This document shows, one piece after another, positions 16,647 to 23,941 of a DNA stretch of 24,022 nt. This DNA comes from CBCPNA01 sp965120415 (lineage in GTDB: Bacteria > Bacillota > Clostridia > Lachnospirales > CAG-274). A model generated the notes under the pieces. That model did not search any database and had not been told where the DNA came from. It saw only the letters and a list, made by a program, of their open reading frames with translations. Made by a program: the position numbers and the translations under genes. Location of the stretch: contig CBCPNA010000046.1 in the NCBI GenBank assembly GCA_965120415.1, forward strand, positions 1 through 24,022. Reading direction: 5' to 3'. Position 1 is the first letter of the stretch; each line of letters begins with the position of its first letter.

Positions 16647-17126
16647 TTAAACCTCCTTTTCAAATTTTTTAATTTTGTCACGTAATATAATAGCCATTTC
16701 ATAATTTTCTTGCTTTATAGCATCGTTAAGCTTTTGCTTTAAATCTTCGATTTGTTTTTTTGTATGTTCTTTTTGCAAATCTATTTTATCAAACTTTTTA
16801 GGCACTTTACCATAATGGAAAGAATCAAAATGAATATTTTTAATTATTTGTAAAATATTTTTATTAAAAACTTTATAGCAATTTGCACAGCCCATTTTGC
16901 CTGTATTTTTTATATTGTTTAATGTATTGCCACACTTTTCGCACTGGATATCATTTTTTATATTTTCAAAATCGACAAAAAAATCTTTAAAAATTTCTAA
17001 TAATAAAAATTCTGCCTCAAAATTTTTGTAACAAAAGGTGCATAAATTATAATGCAGAGTATTATTGTTGATATTTTGTGTATATTCTATAGACGCTTTA
17101 TTAATCTTGCAATTATCACAAAGCAT
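16647..17126 (-). CDS. mcsA: McsA, activator of the McsB arginine kinase
   Basis: 159 residues. Four CxxC pairs (CDNC at 3-6, CTFC at 29-32, CEKC and CANC in the middle) form zinc-finger-like units. The C-terminal ~45 residues hold a UVR motif (QLKQKLNDAIKQENYEMA-like; the ENYEMAIILRDKI part is plain), as in McsA and in the ClpC middle domain. In Bacillus, McsA activates McsB and modulates CtsR. It is the first gene of the operon. GGAGGAGG lies 5 bases before the ATG, and the leader is about 100 bases. No ctsR gene precedes it; the next gene upstream is plsX, behind its terminator. Confidence 0.93.
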   Translation of the reverse strand: MLCDNCKINKASIEYTQNINNNTLHYNLCTFCYKNFEAEFLLLEIFKDFFVDFENIKNDIQCEKCGNTLNNIKNTGKMGCANCYKVFNKNILQIIKNIHFDSFHYGKVPKKFDKIDLQKEHTKKQIEDLKQKLNDAIKQENYEMAIILRDKIKKFEKEV

Positions 17127-17162
17127 AAAAACCTCCTCCTATTATAGCCACCTTTTTATTAG

Positions 17163-17178
17163 TTAGCTTATTAGCTAA
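17163..17178 (-). other. Small hairpin in the mcsA leader
   Basis: TTAGCT and AGCTAA form a perfect 6-bp stem with a four-base loop inside the untranslated leader of mcsA. It overlaps the 10-bp palindrome ATTAGCTAAT (17170-17179), which is also present in the plsX leader. The 11-mer TAGCCACCTTT (plus strand) flanks it twice, at 17145-17155 and 17196-17206. Role unknown. Confidence 0.4.
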
Positions 17179-17194
17179 TTATAGCTGTATTTTA

Positions 17195-17221
17195 TTAGCC
17201 ACCTTTATTATTGAGTGCTAA
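17195..17221 (-). promoter_or_regulatory. CIRCE-like HrcA operator in front of mcsA
   Basis: On the minus strand TTAGCACTC is followed by exactly 9 bases and GGTGGCTAA. The CIRCE consensus is TTAGCACTC-N9-GAGTGCTAA, so the first half is perfect and the second matches 6 of 9. It lies about 5 bases after the predicted transcription start, the usual CIRCE position. Binding by the HrcA repressor is inferred; hrcA is not in the window. Confidence 0.65.
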
Positions 17222-17232
17222 AAACTTGATTA

Positions 17233-17261
17233 ATTATACCAAATATTTTTATAAAATGCAA
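17233..17261 (-). promoter_or_regulatory. Sigma-A promoter of mcsA-mcsB-clpC
   Basis: TTGCAT (17256-17261), 17 bases, TATAAT (17233-17238) on the minus strand. The start is predicted near 17226, just before the CIRCE-like element. The remainder of this 336-base gap (17262-17430) is AT-rich with no supported gene. Confidence 0.75.
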
Positions 17262-17431
17262 CTATTTTTTTTAATAAAATATTATTCTTTTGTATTATAT
17301 ATCTTTTATTTAATACTGTCAATTACAAAAATCAAACTTAAAAGCCTATTTAATAGCAAAAAAGTATGTTTTTTTATTAAAAATGCTGTACTATATATAT
17401 TTATAGTAATATACATTAAAATTGTATAAAA

Positions 17432-17455
17432 GAAAAAATGACGCTAAAAAGCGTC
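17432..17455 (-). terminator. Terminator of plsX
   Basis: GACGCT and AGCGTC form a 6-bp stem with a four-base loop (17440-17455), followed on the minus strand by ATTTTTTC. It starts 8 bases after the plsX stop. Confidence 0.75.
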
Positions 17456-17462
17456 TTTAAAA

Positions 17463-18503
17463 TCAACTTTCTGTATTTAAGTTTTCTATATTTAAATCTA
17501 TAGCTTTTTCTATTTTAGATACTATATCCGCATTTATAAATTTATAGCATTGGTTTATAGCATTTTTTATAGCTTTTGCATTTGAGCTACCGTGAGCTTT
17601 AACAACAAGCCCTTTAAGCCCTAAAAAAGGCGCCCCTCCTATAGAATCATAGTCAAAAATTTCTTTAATATTATTAAATGCTCCTGTAGCAATTAAGCCC
17701 CCTAATTTATATATAAATTTGGAATTAATTTCTTTTTTAATAAGGCTAGAAACACTTTTGGCAACTCCTTCGCAAAGCTTTAATATAACGTTACCAACAA
17801 AGCCATCGCATACAACAACATCCATCTTGCCAGCAATAATCTCACGTGCTTCTATATTTCCGGCAAAATTTATTGTTTTGTCATTTTCTAAAAGCTCAAA
17901 TGTTTCTTTAGATAGTGTATCTCCTTTTTCCTTTTCTGTACCAACGTTTACAAGACCAACCGTTGGATTTTTTATACCTATTACATTTTCCATATATATT
18001 TGCCCCATTTTAGCAAATTGTACCAAAAAAGGAGGCTTACAGTCCATGTTTGCTCCAACATCCATTAAAAAAACATACTTTCTATTTTCTGTTGGTATAA
18101 GGGTTGCTAACGCTGGCCTTTCTATACCTTTTATCCTTTTTGTTATAAAAGTTGCACCTGTTAAAACAGCACCTGTACTTCCAGCAGAAATAAAAGCTTT
18201 TGCCTTTTCTTCTTTTAATAGCTTAAGCCCTATAACAATAGAAGAGTCTTTTTTAGCTCTAATTGCTTTAGTCGGCACTTCAGATGATTTAATAATTTCT
18301 GTAGCGTTTTGGATAGATATTCTTGTTTTGTCATAATCATATTTTATAAGCTCTTCTTTAATAATATCTTCTTTACCGACTAATATTAAATTAATATCCT
18401 TATTTTCTTTTAATGCCAAAATTGCTCCTTTTATTATTTCAAAAGGAGCATTATCTCCCCCCATCGCATCTAAAACTATTGTATAATCTTGCATAAAAAG
18501 CAC
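17463..18503 (-). CDS. plsX: Phosphate acyltransferase PlsX
   Basis: About 346 residues. PlsX converts acyl-ACP to acyl-phosphate, the donor for PlsY in membrane phospholipid synthesis, and is a peripheral membrane enzyme. LDAMGGDNAP near the N-terminus, SAGSTGAVLTGA (about 107-118), LMDVGANMDC (about 147-156) and the GGAPFLGLKG segment near 290 are characteristic. Two starts are possible: GTG at 18503 with AAAGGA 8 bases upstream, or ATG at 18494 with GGTG 6 bases upstream. The ATG gives an N-terminus closer to the family. The gene is cut off from rpmF by a terminator and has its own promoter, unlike the usual rpmF-plsX readthrough. It lies 188 bases from rpmF. Confidence 0.95.
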   Translation of the reverse strand: MLFMQDYTIVLDAMGGDNAPFEIIKGAILALKENKDINLILVGKEDIIKEELIKYDYDKTRISIQNATEIIKSSEVPTKAIRAKKDSSIVIGLKLLKEEKAKAFISAGSTGAVLTGATFITKRIKGIERPALATLIPTENRKYVFLMDVGANMDCKPPFLVQFAKMGQIYMENVIGIKNPTVGLVNVGTEKEKGDTLSKETFELLENDKTINFAGNIEAREIIAGKMDVVVCDGFVGNVILKLCEGVAKSVSSLIKKEINSKFIYKLGGLIATGAFNNIKEIFDYDSIGGAPFLGLKGLVVKAHGSSNAKAIKNAINQCYKFINADIVSKIEKAIDLNIENLNTES

Positions 18504-18595
18504 CCGTGCTATCCTTTCATTTAATTATTTATAAGTCTATATTTTGTAATTAGCTAATGTATAAATAGCATTATTAAATCGACTGCATAGCTTAT

Positions 18596-18625
18596 ATTAT
18601 ATAATAAAAGGGTTAATCAGTACAA
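18596..18625 (-). promoter_or_regulatory. Probable plsX promoter
   Basis: TTGTAC (18620-18625), 18 bases, TATAAT (18596-18601). The -35 is weak and the -10 is perfect. It lies between the rpmF terminator and plsX. A 10-bp palindrome ATTAGCTAAT (18549-18558) lies in the resulting leader. I see no FapR consensus. Confidence 0.45.
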
Positions 18626-18660
18626 TAAAAGCTAAAGCATATCTTTTAGGTATTAATTTA

Positions 18661-18687
18661 TAAAAAGCCGCAGATAAATCTACGGCT
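18661..18687 (-). terminator. Terminator after rpmF
   Basis: AGCCGTAGA and TCTGCGGCT (9 bp with one G-U on the minus strand) with a TTTA loop, followed by TTTTTA. It lies 5 bases after the rpmF stop and separates yceD-rpmF from plsX. Confidence 0.85.
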
Positions 18688-18691
18688 AAAA

Positions 18692-18874
18692 TTAACTAAC
18701 CTCTATAATAGTCCTTTTGTTGTAAGTACCACATGTTTTACAAACTCTATGACGCACCATAAGCTCATTACATTTAGAGCATCTAACTAAAGTTGGGGAT
18801 GAAATCTTCCAGCTTTGGGCTCTTCTTTTATTTCTTTTAGATTTAGATATTTTGCCTTTAGGACAAATAGACAT
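18692..18874 (-). CDS. rpmF: 50S ribosomal protein L32, zinc-binding form
   Basis: 60 residues, the expected length. The basic N-terminus (KSKRNKRRAQSW) is followed by a zinc ribbon with C32-x2-C35 and C45-x2-C48, the C+ form of L32. The opening MSICPKGK carries an extra cysteine at position 4. AAAGGAGG lies 7 bases before the ATG, inside the end of yceD, whose stop is 2 bases away, so the two are translationally linked as in most bacteria. Confidence 0.97.
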   Translation of the reverse strand: MSICPKGKISKSKRNKRRAQSWKISSPTLVRCSKCNELMVRHRVCKTCGTYNKRTIIEVS

Positions 18875-18876
18875 AA

Positions 18877-19371
18877 CTATACCTCCTTTTTAAATAAGTG
18901 TAAAAACTGTTCAAATCGTGGGTCTATATATGAAGATTTACAACTGCATAAATGCTTGTTTAAATCTGCCCCACAAACATGGCATAACCCTTTACAATTG
19001 GCTTTGCAGAGCGTTTTCATAGGTAAATTTGATAGAATATTTGCGTATATACATGAATATAAATCTATGTTGCTTGCGTTTGTAGCAATGAAAAAAAAGT
19101 CTTCTTTATTATTTGATAGGTCGTTTGATTTATAAAAAACTTCTTTAATATGAAAGGCTATATCTTTTTTAATATCTTTTAAACAACAATCGCATTGTGA
19201 ATAAACAACACAAGAAATATCAGCATCTAAAATATATTTAGGGGAAGAATTATTAATATTACCTTTAATATTTATAACGGCAATAATATTATCTTGCAAT
19301 TGCATTTTAAAATTATTAAATACAAAATCTTTATTAAAGCCTTTATTAATATCATTAATATTTATAATCAT
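18877..19371 (-). CDS. yceD: YceD / DUF177 family protein
   Basis: 164 residues. The family is nearly always next to rpmF and has been linked to 23S rRNA accumulation or ribosome assembly in bacteria and plastids; the mechanism is not known to me. Cysteine-rich segments CVVYSQCDCC (about 48-57) and the C-terminal C-x3-C-x-G-L-C-x2-C-G block, ending in CSCKSSYIDPRFEQ, are the family hallmark. The start at 19371 is set by AGGAG 8 bases upstream; an in-frame ATG at 19395 would add 8 residues with no ribosome binding site. A perfect promoter overlaps the end of ackA. Confidence 0.9.
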   Translation of the reverse strand: MIININDINKGFNKDFVFNNFKMQLQDNIIAVINIKGNINNSSPKYILDADISCVVYSQCDCCLKDIKKDIAFHIKEVFYKSNDLSNNKEDFFFIATNASNIDLYSCIYANILSNLPMKTLCKANCKGLCHVCGADLNKHLCSCKSSYIDPRFEQFLHLFKKEV

Positions 19372-19379
19372 AAAAACAA

Positions 19380-19384
19380 CTCCT
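19380..19384 (-). promoter_or_regulatory. Ribosome binding site fixing the yceD start
   Basis: AGGAG lies 8 bases before the ATG at 19371. It lies inside the longer in-frame reading that would begin at 19395, which lacks such a site, so the shorter protein is preferred. Confidence 0.7.
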
Positions 19385-19410
19385 GCCAAAGACATATTAA
19401 ATCAAAAAAC

Positions 19411-19439
19411 ATTATACATTATAAAGTTTTATTTGTCAA
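19411..19439 (-). promoter_or_regulatory. Perfect consensus sigma-A promoter of yceD-rpmF
   Basis: TTGACA (19434-19439), 17 bases, TATAAT (19411-19416). The -35 is read within the last codons of ackA and the stop follows at once. The predicted start is near 19404, giving a leader of about 33 bases. Confidence 0.8.
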
Positions 19440-20616
19440 GGAGTTCTTTAGTATCTCTTGCTATAACTAATTCTTCATTTGTCGGTATGACTAATACTTT
19501 AATATTTGAAGAAGGAGTTGTTATATCAATTTCTTCTCCTCTTTTAGCATTTTTATCTTTATCTATAGATACCCCTAGCCAGCTTAAATAATTGCAAATC
19601 TCGATACGACTTTCTTTACTATTTTCTCCAAGCCCAGCCGTAAATACTATAGCGTCTGCTCCGTTTAATACGTTCATATATTCTCCTATATATTTAGCAA
19701 CTTTATAATGGAAAGCATCTAAAGCTATTTGAGCACGCTTGTTGCCGCTGTTTGCCGCACTTTCTATATCTCTAAAATCGCTAGAAACTCCAGATAAGCC
19801 TAGCACCCCTGATTTTTTATTCATAAGCTCATCTATTTGTTTGCTGTCTAAATTTTCTTTTTGCATAATAAACGATACAACAGCCGGATCTATATCGCCG
19901 CATCTTGTACCCATAATAAGCCCTTCAAGAGGGGTAAAGCCCATACTTGTATCAACAGATTTGCCCCTATCTATAGCTGCAACAGAACCACCATTGCCTA
20001 AATGGCAAGTAATTATTTTTAAATCTTTTATATCTTTATTTAAAATACTTGCGGCACGGCTTGAAACATATTTATGGCTAGTACCATGAAAGCCGTATTT
20101 TCTTATTTTATGCTTTTCGTATAATTCGTAAGGTATACCGTAAAGAAACGCCTTTTCAGGCATAGTTTGATGAAAAGCTGTATCAAATACAACAACTTGC
20201 TTTATACCCGGTATAAGGCTTTCGCAAGCTTTAATACCCATTAAATTTGCTGGATTATGTAAAGGAGCAAGCTCTATACATTTTTCTATAGCTTTAATAA
20301 CTTCATCGTTTACGATAACTGATTCTGAAAAATATTCTCCACCATGTACCACTCTATGCCCTACAGCATCTATTTCTTTAATATTTGATATAACACCATG
20401 TTCTTGATTTGTAAGCGCATCTATAACCATTTTTATTGCATCTGTATGGTTATTCATACTTTCTTCTATTTCAAAAGCTTGTTTACCTTTATGTTTTAAT
20501 CTACCGTCTATACCTATCCTTTCACATAAGCCAGACGCTAAAACATTTTCATTAGTCATATCAATTAATTGATATTTTAAAGAAGAGCTACCGCAATTTA
20601 AAACTAAAATTTTCAT
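19429..20616 (-). CDS. ackA: Acetate kinase
   Basis: 395 residues. It converts acetyl phosphate and ADP to acetate and ATP, the energy-yielding end of the Pta-Ack route. Motifs are VLNCGSSSLKYQL (4-16), RVVHGGEYF, VFDTAFHQTMP, YGFHGTSHKYV, the HLGNGGS phosphate-binding loop, GFTPLEGLIMGTRCGDIDP and FTAGLGENS near the C-terminus, all intact. GGAGG lies 7 bases before the ATG. It follows pta by 22 bases and ends inside the yceD promoter. Confidence 0.98.
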   Translation of the reverse strand: MKILVLNCGSSSLKYQLIDMTNENVLASGLCERIGIDGRLKHKGKQAFEIEESMNNHTDAIKMVIDALTNQEHGVISNIKEIDAVGHRVVHGGEYFSESVIVNDEVIKAIEKCIELAPLHNPANLMGIKACESLIPGIKQVVVFDTAFHQTMPEKAFLYGIPYELYEKHKIRKYGFHGTSHKYVSSRAASILNKDIKDLKIITCHLGNGGSVAAIDRGKSVDTSMGFTPLEGLIMGTRCGDIDPAVVSFIMQKENLDSKQIDELMNKKSGVLGLSGVSSDFRDIESAANSGNKRAQIALDAFHYKVAKYIGEYMNVLNGADAIVFTAGLGENSKESRIEICNYLSWLGVSIDKDKNAKRGEEIDITTPSSNIKVLVIPTNEELVIARDTKELLDK

Positions 20617-20638
20617 AAAATTTCCTCCAAAATTATAA

Positions 20639-21640
20639 TTATACAGACTGTTTTTGTGCTTGAACAGCAGTTAAAGCAACAACTCCAACAATATCCATAG
20701 CGCTGCACCCTCTTGATAAATCGTTAACCGGCTTTGCTATACCTTGTGTTATAGGGCCGTAAGCTTCTGCTTTAGCAAGACGTTGCACTAATTTATAACC
20801 TATATTACCCGCATCTAAATCTGGAAATATTAAGACATTTGCTCTTCCAGCGACTTTACTTTCTGGTGCTTTTTTAACTGCAACTGCTGGAACAATAGCT
20901 GCATCTAGCTGTAATTCTCCATCTAATGCTAATTCTGGATAGCGTTCTTTTGCTATTTCTAAAGCTTCTATAACTTTATCGACATCTGCATGGCTTGCGC
21001 TACCTTTTGTAGAGTGGGACAAAAAGGCAACATAAGGGTCCCGGCCGGTAAATATTTCAAAAGATTTAGCAGAGCTTTTAGCAATATCAGCAAGCTCTGA
21101 AGCAGTTGGATTTTGATTTAACCCACAATCACTAAATACAAAAACGCCCTCTTCTCCATATTCACAATCAGGAACAACCATTAAAAAAAACGCAGAAACA
21201 AGCCTAGTATCTGGGGCTGTTTTTAATATTTGTAGGCAAGGTCTTAAAACATTAGCGGTAGAATTTATAGCTCCAGCTACCATACCATCTGCAAAATTGC
21301 ATTTTACAAGCATAACACCAAAATAAAGCGAGTCTTTTAATAAAATTTCTTTAGCTTTATCTTTCGTCATACCTTTAGCCTGCCTAAGCTCTGTAAATGT
21401 ATTTATTAATAAGTCTAAATTTTCATAATTGTTTGGGTCTATAAATATTGCCTTATCAATTTGTAAACCGTTTGCTTTTGAAATAATATCTTCTTTTTTA
21501 CCTATTAAAACTACATTTGCTAAATCTTCTTTTAAAATATGGTAAGTTGCCTCTATAGTCCTCATTTCAAAAGATTCTGGCAATACAATAGTTTTTTTTG
21601 AAGTTTTTGCCATAGTCTTAATTCTGTCCAAAAAATTCAT
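20639..21640 (-). CDS. pta: Phosphate acetyltransferase (short form)
   Basis: 333 residues, the compact Pta without the N-terminal regulatory domains of the enterobacterial enzyme. It converts acetyl-CoA and phosphate to acetyl phosphate and CoA. VLPESFEMRT (19-28), the MVAGAINSTANVLRP segment, FSDCGLNQNPTA, LSHSTKGSASH and the C-terminal NDLSRGCSAMDIV are diagnostic of the PTA family. AAGGAGG lies 8 bases before the ATG. It heads a pta-ackA operon with its own promoter. Confidence 0.97.
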   Translation of the reverse strand: MNFLDRIKTMAKTSKKTIVLPESFEMRTIEATYHILKEDLANVVLIGKKEDIISKANGLQIDKAIFIDPNNYENLDLLINTFTELRQAKGMTKDKAKEILLKDSLYFGVMLVKCNFADGMVAGAINSTANVLRPCLQILKTAPDTRLVSAFFLMVVPDCEYGEEGVFVFSDCGLNQNPTASELADIAKSSAKSFEIFTGRDPYVAFLSHSTKGSASHADVDKVIEALEIAKERYPELALDGELQLDAAIVPAVAVKKAPESKVAGRANVLIFPDLDAGNIGYKLVQRLAKAEAYGPITQGIAKPVNDLSRGCSAMDIVGVVALTAVQAQKQSV

Positions 21641-21681
21641 AAGTAAAGCCTCCTTATAAAATTAAACAATGCTTTATATTA

Positions 21682-21710
21682 ATTATAAATAATAATTTAT
21701 AAAAAAGCAA
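21682..21710 (-). promoter_or_regulatory. Sigma-A promoter of pta-ackA
   Basis: TTGCTT (21705-21710), 17 bases, TATAAT (21682-21687). It lies 41 bases before the pta ATG, in the region shared with the divergent nadE promoter. Confidence 0.65.
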
Positions 21711-21758
21711 TACAAAACAAATTTAAAAATATTTATCATTTTAAATTTTATCTTTTAA

Positions 21759-21767
21759 TGGTATAAT
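21759..21767 (+). promoter_or_regulatory. Extended -10 promoter of nadE
   Basis: TGGTATAAT gives an extended -10 with no clear -35 at 17 bases. It lies 31 bases before the nadE ATG. AAAGGAG (21785-21791) lies 7 bases before the start. Confidence 0.6.
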
Positions 21768-21798
21768 ATTTTTATCAAGATATTAAAGGAGAATTTTA

Positions 21799-23712
21799 AT
21801 GGATTATAATTTTTTAAAAGTAGCAACTTCTAGCCCTTATATTAAAATTTGCGATTGTTTTTTTAATGCTAAAAATATTATAAAAAGTATAAAAGAAGCT
21901 TTTTTTAAAAAGACTTCTCTTATACTCTTTCCTGAATTATGCATAACTGGCTATACATGTTCAGATTTATTTTTCCAATCTAGTCTCTTAAAAGATAGCT
22001 TAAATGCTTTAAAATTAATTTTAGAAAATACTAAAGATTTAAATATAATTGCTGTAATAGGCATGCCTATAGAATATAACAACAAGCTTTATAATTGTGG
22101 AGTATGCATTTATAAAGGGGCTATTAAAGGTATTGTATGCAAAAATTATTTGCCAACTTATAGTGAATTTTATGAAAAAAGGTACTTTAACACATTAGAT
22201 AAAGATGAAAATATAAATATTTTTGGGCAAAATATACCTTTTAGCAATAATTTAATATTTAATGTTTGTAATATACCTAATTTTAAATTTTCTATAGAAA
22301 TATGCGAGGACTTATGGAGTGTAAGTCCGCCTAGCAATTTTTCTTCTGTTTGTGGCGCTTTAATTGTGCTTAATCTTTCTGCAAGTAATGAAATAGCTGG
22401 TAAAGAAGAATACAGAAAAGCACTTATAAATGTTCAATCTTCTAAATGCATTTGTGCTTATTTATACGCAAATGCTGGAGAAGGAGAATCTACAACAGAT
22501 GTTGTATTTTCTGGACATAGCATGATTTATGAAAACGGTATTTGTCTTAAAGAAAGTAATAAATTTAAAAATGAAACAATTTATGCCGATATAGATTTAG
22601 AATTATTATCAAATGAAAGAAAAAAAAATACAACTTTTTTTAAAAATTTTAATAAAAATATATTACAAATTGATTTTGAAATGGATAAAATAGATTTTGA
22701 TATAGAACGCTATTTTGAAAAATATCCTTTTGTTCCAGCTGATGATATAGCTTTAGAAAATCTTTGTGAAGAAATTTTGCAAATACAAGCATACGCCTTA
22801 AAAAAAAGACTAGAACATATAAATACAAAAATAGTTGTTGTTGGTATATCGGGTGGATTAGATTCTACATTAGCATTATTAGCTATAGATAGAGCATTTG
22901 ATATTTTAAATTATGACAAAAAAGGTATTATAGCTGTAACAATGCCTTGTTTTGGTACTTCTTCAAAAACTTATGAAAATGCAAAAAAATTATGCCAACT
23001 ATTTAACACAACTTTTTTAGAAATTAATATAAAAAATTCTGTCCTACAGCATTTTAAAGATATAGGGCAAAATGAAAATATGCATGATGTAACTTTTGAA
23101 AATAGCCAAGCAAGAGAAAGAACGCAAGTTTTGATGGATTTAGCTAATAAGCATAAAGGTATTGTTATTGGTACGGGCGATTTATCTGAGCTTGCTTTAG
23201 GCTTTGCGACATATAACGGTGACCATATGAGTATGTACAATATTAATTGTTCTATACCAAAAACGCTTATAAAACATTTGATAAGCTATATAGCAAATAA
23301 AAGCAAGCCAGATCTTAAAAATTTGCTTATAGATATAATAGATACCCCTATTTCTCCTGAGCTTATACCGACAAAACAAGATGGCAATATTTCTCAAATA
23401 ACAGAAGATGTAATAGGGCCTTATGCACTTAATGACTTTTTTCTATACCATTTTTTAAAAAATAACTTTTCACCAGAAAAAATATATTTTTTAGCAAAAA
23501 AGACTTTTGAAAATATGTATAATAAAGAAGTTATTTTAAAACATTTAAAAAACTTTTATATTAGATTTTTTACTCAACAATTTAAGCGTTCTTGCGCCCC
23601 TGATGGTATTAAGGTATTAAAGATTTCTTTATCTCCTCGTTCTGATTTTAAAATGCCTAGCGATGCTTCTTATAAAGCTTTTTTGGATAGACTTGATAAT
23701 TTAAATATATGA
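21799..23712 (+). CDS. nadE: Glutamine-dependent NAD+ synthetase
   Basis: 637 residues. It makes NAD+ from nicotinate adenine dinucleotide with ATP, using ammonia released from glutamine by its own N-terminal domain. The nitrilase-type glutaminase domain (about 1-290) has the full catalytic triad: E46 in FPELCITGY, K115 in CKNYLP and C169 in EICEDLW. The synthetase domain (about 310-637) has the PP-loop SGGLDS (351-356), then GTGDLSELALG and YNINCSIPKTL. Both domains are complete. It is the only plus-strand gene in the window, transcribed divergently from pta, and stands as a single-gene unit ending at a strong terminator. Confidence 0.97.
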   Translation: MDYNFLKVATSSPYIKICDCFFNAKNIIKSIKEAFFKKTSLILFPELCITGYTCSDLFFQSSLLKDSLNALKLILENTKDLNIIAVIGMPIEYNNKLYNCGVCIYKGAIKGIVCKNYLPTYSEFYEKRYFNTLDKDENINIFGQNIPFSNNLIFNVCNIPNFKFSIEICEDLWSVSPPSNFSSVCGALIVLNLSASNEIAGKEEYRKALINVQSSKCICAYLYANAGEGESTTDVVFSGHSMIYENGICLKESNKFKNETIYADIDLELLSNERKKNTTFFKNFNKNILQIDFEMDKIDFDIERYFEKYPFVPADDIALENLCEEILQIQAYALKKRLEHINTKIVVVGISGGLDSTLALLAIDRAFDILNYDKKGIIAVTMPCFGTSSKTYENAKKLCQLFNTTFLEINIKNSVLQHFKDIGQNENMHDVTFENSQARERTQVLMDLANKHKGIVIGTGDLSELALGFATYNGDHMSMYNINCSIPKTLIKHLISYIANKSKPDLKNLLIDIIDTPISPELIPTKQDGNISQITEDVIGPYALNDFFLYHFLKNNFSPEKIYFLAKKTFENMYNKEVILKHLKNFYIRFFTQQFKRSCAPDGIKVLKISLSPRSDFKMPSDASYKAFLDRLDNLNI

Positions 23713-23774
23713 TGTTAAACTGTTTTTTATATATTAAATTTTTAAAATTTTTTTGAAAAAAGTTAAAAATATTC

Positions 23775-23803
23775 AAAAAAGACGCCAAAAGGCGTCTTTT
23801 TAT
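23775..23803. terminator. Strong bidirectional terminator after nadE
   Basis: GACGCC-AAAA-GGCGTC (23781-23796) is flanked by As on the left and TTTTTATTTTT on the right. It terminates nadE on the plus strand. On the minus strand the same stem is followed by TTTTTTG, so it could also stop the gene entering from the right. Confidence 0.9.
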
Positions 23804-23820
23804 TTTTCTAACATTCTACA

Positions 23821-23847
23821 TTAGCTTATTTGCCTGAAATAAGCTAA
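23821..23847. repeat. Perfect 11-bp inverted repeat
   Basis: TTAGCTTATTT and AAATAAGCTAA around a GCCTG loop. A second perfect 6-bp hairpin, AATAGA/TCTATT (23846-23862), overlaps its end. Neither is followed by a long T tract in the minus direction. The structure overlaps the end of the SLH-like remnant. Role unknown. Confidence 0.5.
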
Positions 23848-23900
23848 TAGAGTTTTTCTATTATAGCTTCTATTTCTGCTCTTGTTATATAATTATAATC
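23844..23900 (-). pseudogene. Short SLH-like coding remnant
   Basis: The frame between two stops reads 18 residues, DYNYITRAEIEAIIEKLY. The ITRAE core with the following aliphatic helix resembles the end of an S-layer homology (SLH) repeat. There is no start codon or ribosome binding site. It could be a chance match or the decayed tail of a surface protein gene. Resemblance by eye only. Confidence 0.25.
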
Positions 23901-23941
23901 TTATTTGTGTTAATAAGCTTTATTTATTTTTTTATGCTTTT

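Noticed and set aside
17211..17429. 72-residue plus-strand frame in the gap before plsX
   Set aside because: It has no ribosome binding site, is rich in I/F/K/Y as expected for AT-rich noncoding DNA, and overlaps the CIRCE-like element and the mcsA promoter.
17127..17462. A hidden or broken ctsR gene upstream of mcsA
   Set aside because: The minus-strand frames in this gap are closed by stops and contain no CtsR-like sequence; the region is promoter, operator, leader and the plsX terminator.
17719..18336. 205-residue plus-strand frame opposite plsX
   Set aside because: It is the antisense shadow of a well-conserved plsX; low-complexity S/F/I-rich translation with no recognisable domain.
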